From: Pseudomonadota bacterium
GTDB lineage: Bacteria > Pseudomonadota > Gammaproteobacteria > Burkholderiales > Burkholderiaceae
Direction: 5' to 3'
Assembly (NCBI GenBank): GCA_021783435.1
Contig: JAJXUC010000113.1
Span: forward strand, 1-13,005
DNA: 13,005 bases
A program made the translations under genes and the position numbers. The number at the start of each line of letters is the position of its first letter. The stretch's first letter is position 1. The notes below the pieces were generated by a model. It made no database searches and had not been told where the DNA came from. It saw only the letters and a list, made by a program, of their open reading frames with translations. Of this stretch, positions 1 through 5,871 are shown piece after piece.

Positions 1-498
1 GCGGACCTGGCCATGGCGCTGCAGCAGCGCGCCGAAGGCCGTGGCCCACAGCTCCTCGCGCAGCAAGGGGTCGGTCGCGTCGTGCAGCCGCGCGTGAAGC
101 TTGCTCAGCAGGGCGAACAGCGCGGGGTCGGTGACGAGCGCCTGGGCGAAGCCCGGCACGGCAGGCGACTCGCCGCCGATCTCGGCCCGCAGCGCGGCGA
201 GCATGTCGGGAGCGGGGTAGAACGCGCGGTAGCTCCACCCCTCGGCGCAGCCGCGCTCGCCCGAGTGCACCTCGCCGGGATTGATGAGAACCAGGCTGCC
301 GGCCGGGGCCACCCATTCGGCGCCGCCGCAGCGGAAGCGCTCGGCGCCGCGCTCGATCAACGCGACGACGAAGGTGTCATGGACGTGCGGGGCGAAGCTG
401 TGCGCCCAGTAGTCGGCGGTGAGCAGTTCCATGCCGCCGAAATCGGGGGCGAGCGCCATGTGCGCGCGTTCGCGGGTCGGAGCATTGGTGGCTTGCAT
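1..498 (-). CDS. AraC-family transcriptional regulator, N-terminal part (gene runs off the left edge)
   Basis: The reverse strand is open from an ATG at 498 to the window edge, giving 166 codons with no stop, so the C-terminal AraC DNA-binding domain is outside the window. The visible part is the cupin-like AraC ligand-binding domain. It has an H-x-H-D segment (FAPHVHDTFVVALIERGAER, about residues 36-55) and a NPGEVHSGE motif (about residues 74-82), both typical of this family. Such proteins bind a small effector through the cupin and activate or repress nearby genes, often a divergent or adjacent transporter or catabolic gene; that target is not visible here. No good Shine-Dalgarno precedes 498, and an internal ATG at 459 is a possible alternative start. 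The gene follows the response regulator on the same strand after 43 nt, so cotranscription is possible, although a hairpin lies in the gap. The family call is secure; the effector is unknown. Confidence 0.85.
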   Translation of the reverse strand, partial: MQATNAPTRERAHMALAPDFGGMELLTADYWAHSFAPHVHDTFVVALIERGAERFRCGGAEWVAPAGSLVLINPGEVHSGERGCAEGWSYRAFYPAPDMLAALRAEIGGESPAVPGFAQALVTDPALFALLSKLHARLHDATDPLLREELWATAFGALLQRHGQVR

Positions 499-518
499 GG
501 GCGCAGTGTAGACAGCGG

Positions 519-538
519 GCGCCATCGCCGCATGGCGC
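519..538 (-). other. Stem-loop between response regulator and AraC gene
   Basis: A perfect 7-bp inverted repeat, GCGCCAT / ATGGCGC with a 6-nt loop, lies directly after the response-regulator stop codon and 20 nt before the AraC start. It has no U-tract, so it is not a classical intrinsic terminator. It may be a weak or Rho-assisted attenuator, an mRNA-stabilising hairpin, or a protein-binding palindrome. Confidence 0.4.
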
Positions 539-541
539 TGC

Positions 542-1183
542 TCAGGTGATGAGGCCCTGGTGCATGGCGTAGCGCACCAGGTCGGCATCCTTGTCCAGTC
601 CGATCTTGGTCATCAGCCGCATCTTGTGTGTGCTCACGGTCTTGCTGCTGATGTGCAGTTCCTCGGCGATCTCGTTGACCGTCTGGCCCTGCGCCAGGCG
701 CATGAACACCTGCATCTCCCGGTCGGAAAGGCGCAGATGCGGCATGTCCATGTCGTCGCCTTCGTCCAGGTGATTCGCCAGCTGCTCCGCGACGCTGGGG
801 GTGAGGTAGCGCCCGCCCTGCGCCACCTTGCGGATGGCTTCGACCACGATTTCCGGGCTGCAGCCCTTGGTCAGGTAGCCCGCTGCGCCATTGCGCAAGG
901 CGCGCAGGGCGAATTGCTGCTCGGGATGCATGCTGAGGATGAGCACCGGAAGGTCCGGCTTGATGAGCTTGATGCGCTTGAGCAGATCCAGTCCATTGCC
1001 GTCGGGCATGGAAACATCCAGCAGCACCACGCTCCAGTTCTCTTCGCGCATGCGCTGCAGGGCCTGCACCGGATCGGCGCACCACATGGCGTCGATGGCG
1101 TGGGCCTGCAGAAAACGCGCGACGCTTTCCGCCAGCAGGGCATGGTCGTCCACGATGAGCACGCGCAAGCCGTGTTCAAGCAT
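542..1183 (-). CDS. NarL/FixJ-family response regulator (receiver + LuxR-type HTH)
   Basis: This 213-residue protein has the usual length of the NarL/FixJ family. The receiver domain covers about residues 6-122. It shows the acidic pair D12-D13, the phospho-acceptor D56 in LLDVSMPDG, S84 at the conserved Ser/Thr switch position and K106. The LuxR-type helix-turn-helix spans about 149-213 (LSDREMQVFMRLAQGQTVNEI onward, with SSKTVSTHKMRL as recognition helix). Phosphorylation of D56 by the adjacent kinase would promote dimerisation and DNA binding; the target genes are unknown. I chose ATG 1183 because the receiver starts right after it and the kinase stop overlaps it by 8 nt (ATGCTTGA), a translational-coupling arrangement. 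The longer reading to 1387 is only the kinase gene in another frame. The family call is very secure; the specific name is not. Confidence 0.95.
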   Translation of the reverse strand: MLEHGLRVLIVDDHALLAESVARFLQAHAIDAMWCADPVQALQRMREENWSVVLLDVSMPDGNGLDLLKRIKLIKPDLPVLILSMHPEQQFALRALRNGAAGYLTKGCSPEIVVEAIRKVAQGGRYLTPSVAEQLANHLDEGDDMDMPHLRLSDREMQVFMRLAQGQTVNEIAEELHISSKTVSTHKMRLMTKIGLDKDADLVRYAMHQGLIT

Positions 1184-2333
1184 GGTCGGGGTTCCCGTGC
1201 GGCAGGCAGACCTTGACCATCGCGCCGCCCTGCGGCGCGGGTCCGATCCAGAAGCTGCCGTCGAGCAGCATGGCGCGCTCGCGCATGCCGCGCAGGCCGA
1301 AAGTGGCCCGCTCGGGAACCGGCCCGGCGCCGGGGAAGCCCTTGCCGTCGTCCGCGATTTCGAGGCAAACGCGGCCGTCCTGTTCATTCAGGCGCAGCCA
1401 GACCTGGCCGGCCCCGGCGTGCCGCGCGACATTCGTCAAGGCTTCCTGGGCGATGCGGAACAGTTCCGTGGCCAGGAGTTCGCGGATGGCCGGAGCGGCC
1501 TTGGTCTGGCAATGGACCTTGGCCGCATAGCGCGCGCGGTGCTGGTCGGCGAGCCACTCCAGGGCCGGCCCCAGGCCCAGGTCGAGCACGCTGGGCCGCA
1601 GTTCGGCAGCAACCCGCCGGCCCGCATCGGCGGCGGCGTCGATGAGCCGGTCCATGCTGTCGAACAGCTTGGCCTGCGCGTCACCGGCGTCGCCGGCCTG
1701 CTTGTGGAGCATGCTGTGCAAAGAGGCCAGGTCCATCTTGAGCGCCGTGAGGATCTGCCCTAGATCATCGTGCAGATCGCGTGCCAGGCGGGCCCGCTCC
1801 AGCTCGCGTATGGACTCGAAGCGCACGGCCATGCCGCGCAACTCGGCCGACACGTCGCGCAAGTGGTTTTCGCGCAGATGACTCTGGCTGACGTTGAGCA
1901 TGATGCCCACCGATTCGGCCCTGAGCCGGCCGAGCGGTTGGGTCTGCGCCCGGATGTTGACCCACTTCGGTCCTTGCGACGTCTGCAAGCGGCCCTCCCA
2001 GTTCCAGGTTCCCGCCGCCACGCTGGCCTGGAGCGAGGCGTGGAACGCCGGCAGATCGTGCGCATCCATCAGGTTCAAGAAACCCTGTCCCGTGGCAAGC
2101 AGGGTTTCCGGCGTGATGCCGCAGACCGAGAGGCAGCCGGGACTCGCATAGCTGAAATGAAGGCGGTCTCCCTCGTGTTCGAGACGGAAGACAAAGCCTG
2201 GCAGCTGCGAGAGCAGACGCTCCGCCATGGCCGATGGGTTGCTCGGGTCGCAGGCAGGAACGGGATCGGCGGTCGCAGTTCCGGCACGCATGGGGGCGGA
2301 GCCGGTGATCGCGGGGCTGCCGTGCGACTTCAT
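1176..2333 (-). CDS. Soluble PAS-domain sensor histidine kinase (HisKA_3 / HATPase_c, NarX/DegS class)
   Basis: This 385-residue kinase has no membrane segment, so it should sense a cytoplasmic or diffusible signal. A PAS-like domain covers about 37-150, with an FSYASPGCLSVCGITPE segment and a WNWEGRL strand typical of PAS/PAC. The HisKA_3 dimerisation helix follows (ERARLARDLHDDLGQ, phospho-acceptor H188), then an LRPSVLDLGL segment. HATPase_c has the N-box QEALTNVARHA (N301), the G1 box DDGKGF (328-333) and FGLRGMRER (345-353). It phosphorylates the overlapping response regulator. The frame is open up to a GTG at 2555, but the extra 74 residues have no recognisable domain, and they would cover a palindrome and candidate promoter. 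ATG 2333 has AAGG 9 nt upstream, so I prefer it; the start is the least certain part. The signal is unknown: no haem- or flavin-binding residues can be assigned by eye. Confidence 0.9.
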   Translation of the reverse strand: MKSHGSPAITGSAPMRAGTATADPVPACDPSNPSAMAERLLSQLPGFVFRLEHEGDRLHFSYASPGCLSVCGITPETLLATGQGFLNLMDAHDLPAFHASLQASVAAGTWNWEGRLQTSQGPKWVNIRAQTQPLGRLRAESVGIMLNVSQSHLRENHLRDVSAELRGMAVRFESIRELERARLARDLHDDLGQILTALKMDLASLHSMLHKQAGDAGDAQAKLFDSMDRLIDAAADAGRRVAAELRPSVLDLGLGPALEWLADQHRARYAAKVHCQTKAAPAIRELLATELFRIAQEALTNVARHAGAGQVWLRLNEQDGRVCLEIADDGKGFPGAGPVPERATFGLRGMRERAMLLDGSFWIGPAPQGGAMVKVCLPHGNPDHA

Positions 2334-2483
2334 GATCTCTGGCCTTGATCCATTCGGTGAGGTGGCATCCGGCGGCGCGCATTGAAGGGACGGACCTCGG
2401 CCATTGCGCACATTGCTGTTCTCCGCCTGGCCCCATGGGATTTGATGTTCGGTTGCCGGCCACTGCGCTCGCGAACCCTGACC

Positions 2484-2512
2484 AGTGTAGGAATATCCCG
2501 ACAGCGTGGAAA
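2484..2512 (-). promoter_or_regulatory. Candidate sigma-70-type promoter for the kinase/response-regulator operon
   Basis: On the reverse strand, TTTCCA (2512-2507, 4 of 6 to TTGACA) is followed after 17 nt by TACACT (2489-2484, 4 of 6 to TATAAT). This predicts a start near 2477 and a leader of about 140 nt before ATG 2333. The matches are only moderate. The correct spacing and the palindrome just upstream are the reasons for listing it. Confidence 0.3.
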
Positions 2513-2534
2513 GCCCTTCCCCCGTGAACAAGGG

Positions 2535-2556
2535 CGTGTCAGTCATTTCTGACACG
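2535..2556. promoter_or_regulatory. Perfect palindrome, possible operator (CGTGTCAG-N6-CTGACACG)
   Basis: Two 8-bp arms, CGTGTCAG (2535-2542) and CTGACACG (2549-2556), are exact reverse complements separated by 6 bp. A further half-site, CTGACAG, sits at 2572-2578. The palindrome is centred about 68 bp upstream of the start predicted for the kinase promoter, a usual distance for a class I activator site. A dimeric regulator is likely; which one cannot be read from the sequence. Autoregulation by the adjacent response regulator is one possibility. Confidence 0.45.
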
Positions 2557-2772
2557 TGAAACGCGCCGTGGCTGACAGAAACAATCTGAAACGTCCGATG
2601 GAATCCAGCGCGGGCGGCGCCCAGAATTCAGACCTCGCAAAGACGTGACTTTTTCCGCAATGACGGTGGATCGATCGGCCTCTTTGCACATGAATCGCGC
2701 CGTGATCGGTCTTTGAAAAACCCGATTGGCGGTTTTTGACGAGACGTCCGAACGACTTTGAGACCCATCACC
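2557..2772. other. Divergent intergenic region between kinase and lipoprotein genes
   Basis: No credible coding region lies here. The stretch is lower in GC than the flanking genes. It contains the extra half-site CTGACAG (2572-2578) and a 7-bp inverted repeat AAAAACC (2716-2722) / GGTTTTT (2731-2737) with an 8-nt spacer, about 35 nt before the lipoprotein ATG. The inverted repeat could be an operator or a leader hairpin. A TTGAAA at 2713-2718 resembles a -35 box but has no convincing -10 at the right distance, so I do not call a promoter for the lipoprotein. Confidence 0.4.
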
Positions 2773-4359
2773 ATGAACACACATTTTTTCCGGCTGAGCA
2801 TGCTGTCCATCGCCTGTTCAGCCATCCTGAGCGCATGCGGCGGAGGCGGCCCGGCCGGCGCGCTTTCTGCCGGCGTGGCGTCGTCATCCACCGTCGGCAC
2901 GGCCGGTTCGACCGCATCCCAGTCCGGCACGGTCCTCACCAATACGGCGCCGCAGGCGCCAGCGCCCACGACGCAGCCCACCACGACAGTGACGACAACC
3001 GCCACGCCGACGAATCTGTGCAGTGGCGTGCTTGTGACGGGCAAGGGTCTGGTGAACTATTCCGCTATGGCCAAACCGGCCAAACTGCAAGCGACGACGG
3101 ATCCAGATTTTCGTACACAGATCATTCGCGTGACGGATGCCAAGGCTGATTGGAATTCAGGGGTGGCTGTTCCTGCCTACGGCACGATCCAAGCTTGGAA
3201 TGCCGATGAATCTCTCATGATCCTGTATGTCACCGATCCCTTATCAAGCGGCGGCAAGCAGGGTTGGGCACTGTTCGACGGTAAGACTTATGCGTTCAAG
3301 CAATGGCTGGATATCAATCCAGCGGATGTCGAGCAGTTTTATTGGAGCACGAGCAACCCGGCACTCATTTATTACGTCGACAACCATCAATCCGGCAGCG
3401 TGAACTACGACGCGCTCACTGTGATGAATGTGATCACCGGGGTCAAGACGGTCATCCATGACTTCGCTCCAGACATGCAGAGCGGCGGGAAACTCGCTGG
3501 GGTCTGCCCTTATTCGGCCTTGAAGGTCAGCGGCGGAGAAGACCCTTTCGCGATGAGCAAGGACAATGATCTGATCGGCCTCGGTTGCTACCTCAATAAG
3601 AATGGGCCCGGCGGCTCTGCGGCTTTTCAGGCATTCAGCTACCGTATTTCCACCAACACGATCGGCACGCCATTCCTCGTGGAAGCCGATGTGCCGCAGG
3701 CTCTCCCATCTGGTCGGGGAACATATTTTTATAACGGCACCAATCAGGTCCAGACGCTGAATGCCGTCACCAATGCGGTCACGCGCACGATACCTTTCGA
3801 CGGCTCGCAGCACAGTGATTTGCTGCAAAACGCGGTCGGTGATGACATTATTGCTGGCGTGCAGTTCGACGGACCATCAGGTAGTGGTACGTTGATGTGG
3901 GCCAACCTCACCAAGGGCGGCCCAGTCCAGACGTTAATCGGCCAAGCCGTCGGCGATCCTTATCCGCCAACGGGTACTTTGGTGAGCGGGCGCGCCTTCA
4001 ATAACCCAGGTTGGCTGGCCGTGGCGATCACGGGTTGTCCCGCTGGTTCCAACGGCAACTGCAGTGGATCGACGCCAGTCGGGGCCGCCAATCCTCAGAC
4101 CTATCTCGACCAAGAGATCCTCTTGGCCAATGTCGATACAGGACAAATGTGCCGTATCGCTCACAACCGCACCACTGGCAATTACGCCAACTCGAGCAAC
4201 TCGAACTATTGGGCTCAGCCGAATGTGATCATCAGCCCTCGCGGTACGCGGATCCTTTTTGCCAGCGACTGGGGCGCCGCCAATCCCAAGAGCACTACCG
4301 TCAACGGCAGCGCGGTGGTCGACACCTACGTCATCACGCTCCCCAGCTACAAGCCTTGA
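2773..4359 (+). CDS. Secreted lipoprotein, propeller-like, function unknown
   Basis: This 528-residue protein starts with a lipoprotein signal peptide: a short basic N-region, a hydrophobic core, and the lipobox LSAC with the lipidated cysteine at residue 22. A Gly run and a Ser/Thr/Pro/Ala-rich linker follow (about 23-80), then a globular part rich in beta-strand patterns. Segments such as IQAWNADESLMILYVTD and YWAQPNVIISPRGTRILFAS (near the C-terminus) resemble blades of WD40-like/TolB-type beta-propellers. This suggests a surface or periplasmic binding role, but I recognise no catalytic motif. ATG 2773 is chosen because it gives a correct signal peptide; the TTG at 2758 would add five residues. 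The gene stands alone and ends at a strong terminator. Base composition is clearly lower in GC than its neighbours (31/60 in bases 3301-3360 against 45/60 in 10441-10500), which suggests acquisition from elsewhere. Confidence 0.85.
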   Translation: MNTHFFRLSMLSIACSAILSACGGGGPAGALSAGVASSSTVGTAGSTASQSGTVLTNTAPQAPAPTTQPTTTVTTTATPTNLCSGVLVTGKGLVNYSAMAKPAKLQATTDPDFRTQIIRVTDAKADWNSGVAVPAYGTIQAWNADESLMILYVTDPLSSGGKQGWALFDGKTYAFKQWLDINPADVEQFYWSTSNPALIYYVDNHQSGSVNYDALTVMNVITGVKTVIHDFAPDMQSGGKLAGVCPYSALKVSGGEDPFAMSKDNDLIGLGCYLNKNGPGGSAAFQAFSYRISTNTIGTPFLVEADVPQALPSGRGTYFYNGTNQVQTLNAVTNAVTRTIPFDGSQHSDLLQNAVGDDIIAGVQFDGPSGSGTLMWANLTKGGPVQTLIGQAVGDPYPPTGTLVSGRAFNNPGWLAVAITGCPAGSNGNCSGSTPVGAANPQTYLDQEILLANVDTGQMCRIAHNRTTGNYANSSNSNYWAQPNVIISPRGTRILFASDWGAANPKSTTVNGSAVVDTYVITLPSYKP

Positions 4360-4421
4360 TGGTCGGGCCGCGGCCGTCGTCTGGTCGCGCCGAGGCACCC
4401 ATTTCATGGAGCACTCCTTGG

Positions 4422-4457
4422 GCCCCTTGTCCGCGAACTGCGGACAAGGGGCTTTTT
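4422..4457 (+). terminator. Rho-independent terminator of the lipoprotein gene
   Basis: A perfect 13-bp stem, GCCCCTTGTCCGC (4422-4434) / GCGGACAAGGGGC (4440-4452), encloses a 5-nt loop and is followed by TTTTT (4453-4457). It lies 63 nt after the lipoprotein stop and one base before the end of the convergent peroxidase gene. The U-tract is present only for plus-strand transcripts. For minus-strand transcripts the same hairpin lacks a U-tract but may still protect the 3' end. Confidence 0.93.
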
Positions 4458-4458
4458 C

Positions 4459-5871
4459 TCACCGGGGTTGGGCGACCCGCGTCGACATGCCGCGTGGTGT
4501 CGCGTAGCCGTCGTTCAGGGTCTTGAGGAAGGCGATGATGTCGCGCATGTCCTGGGTGCTCAGCGCCGGCCGCTCGCCGCGCTTGCGGTTCAGCGGCGGA
4601 TCGGTGCGGTCGACGTTGGCGCGGTCCTGCGGCGGGAGGTCGTCGAACTTCTCCACGCGGCCGTCGGGCGCGACGGGGTAGATCCTGCGCGGCGCGGTGT
4701 CGCGGAAGTCGTAGAAGTCCAGCACCTGCTGGAGCGTGTGATACACGCCGTTGTGGAAGAAGGCATGCCGCGTGGCGACGTTGCGCAGCGTGGGCGTCAG
4801 GAACATGCCGCAGTACTGGGTCTGCTTCGCCAGGTCGGTGCGGTAGGGGCCACACAGGCCGAGGTCGAAATAGCGCGGGTCGCGGTTGGCCGGAATCGCC
4901 GGATTGCGCGGCACGCCCAGCGCTTCGTACTGCGTGTCGGTGAACAGCGGGGGCAGGCCGTCGCGCGTCGGCTGGTCCAGGTGGCAGGCGGCGCAGTTGC
5001 CTTTCCTGGGGTCGTTGAACGCCAGGTAGCCGCGCATTTCGGCGGGCGTGAAGCGCGCCTTGCCCTGCAGCCAGGCGTCGTACTTGCTGGTGAAGGGGTG
5101 GAAGCTCGGATCCTCGATCTGGTAGCGCGAGAGGGCGAACAGCGCTTCCGCGACGGCGAACTTGGGGTCGCGGAACACGCTGGGGCCGAACAGCGCCACG
5201 AAGTCGTGCGCGTAGGGCGAATGTGCCAGTTTGGACGCCACGATCGCGGTGCTGCCGCCATCCATCTCCAGCGGGTTGAACAGCGGGCCGTCGGCCTGCT
5301 GCTGCAGGGTGTTGACGCGCCCGTCCCAGAACAGTCCGCCTTGCGGCACCAGATTGGCGGCCGTGGCCTGCGTGTCCTGTGCTGTCTTGCGCGCGCGCTG
5401 CGCCTGTTTGCCGAGGGCGACGAGCTGCTGCAGGGTGACGGTTTCGTTTTCCTCGTTGTCCGGGCCGATGCTGAAGTTCTGCTGGCGATAGAGGTATTCG
5501 AGCGAGGGTACGGCGCGCACGCCGTCGCGGGTCAGCCGGCTGCCGCCCAATTGCACCGGCAACGCATTGGCCGGCGCATAGGCGTGGGCCGGGTTATGGC
5601 AGGAGGCGCAGGACAGTTTGCCCGAGCCCGACAGCGCGGGATCGAAGAACAGCTTGCGCCCGAGTTGCGCCGCCGCGCTCAGGGGTCGATGCGGCGGCAG
5701 GACGAGGCGCACCGGGTGCGGGTTCTCGCCGTGCGCGAGCATCCAGCGCGCGCTGGGATGTCCGGGTTCGTGAAGCGGCGTGGCGGGAGCCATGGCTCCC
5801 GCCACGCCGGCCCGGAGGGTGGCGGTGCTCAACGCGGCAAGCACCGCCACCGAGGCCAGGCTTCTTGCCAT
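4459..5871 (-). CDS. Di-heme cytochrome c peroxidase of the MauG/CcpA family, periplasmic
   Basis: This 470-residue exported protein begins with a Sec-type signal peptide (about residues 1-26). Two c-type haem sites are present: CASCH (88-92) and CAACH (293-297). The family motifs TPTLRNV (359-365) and FFHNG (371-375) follow the second haem. Relatives either reduce hydrogen peroxide with electrons from small cytochromes (CcpA) or catalyse oxidative protein modification (MauG); the sequence alone does not decide. About 205 residues separate the two haem sites, more than in classical CcpA as I recall it, so there is an insertion of unknown role, including a Gln-rich patch near 149-192. The start is ATG 5871, which shares its A with the stop codon of the upstream phosphoesterase (TGATG). 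There is no separate Shine-Dalgarno, so translation is probably coupled. It should be cotranscribed with the phosphoesterase. Confidence 0.92.
   Translation of the reverse strand: MARSLASVAVLAALSTATLRAGVAGAMAPATPLHEPGHPSARWMLAHGENPHPVRLVLPPHRPLSAAAQLGRKLFFDPALSGSGKLSCASCHNPAHAYAPANALPVQLGGSRLTRDGVRAVPSLEYLYRQQNFSIGPDNEENETVTLQQLVALGKQAQRARKTAQDTQATAANLVPQGGLFWDGRVNTLQQQADGPLFNPLEMDGGSTAIVASKLAHSPYAHDFVALFGPSVFRDPKFAVAEALFALSRYQIEDPSFHPFTSKYDAWLQGKARFTPAEMRGYLAFNDPRKGNCAACHLDQPTRDGLPPLFTDTQYEALGVPRNPAIPANRDPRYFDLGLCGPYRTDLAKQTQYCGMFLTPTLRNVATRHAFFHNGVYHTLQQVLDFYDFRDTAPRRIYPVAPDGRVEKFDDLPPQDRANVDRTDPPLNRKRGERPALSTQDMRDIIAFLKTLNDGYATPRGMSTRVAQPR

Noticed and set aside
13..549. A 178-codon plus-strand frame at the left end
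   Set aside because: It is the shadow of the AraC-family gene, whose cupin motifs are clear on the minus strand.
1184..1387. N-terminal extension of the response regulator to 1387
   Set aside because: This is the HATPase region of the kinase read in another frame; the receiver domain begins at ATG 1183.
2334..2555. N-terminal extension of the histidine kinase from GTG 2555
   Set aside because: The 74 residues match no domain, and the segment contains a palindrome and promoter-like boxes. ATG 2333 with AAGG upstream is more credible. Not excluded.
2703..2741. A sigma-54 or sigma-70 promoter before the lipoprotein
   Set aside because: TTGGC/TTGAC-like pieces lack the GG/GC spacing of sigma-54, and TTGAAA has no -10 at 16-18 bp.
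4422..4452. The 13-bp hairpin as a bidirectional terminator
   Set aside because: Only the plus-strand transcript has a U-tract after the stem; the minus-strand transcript does not, so I call it for the plus strand only.
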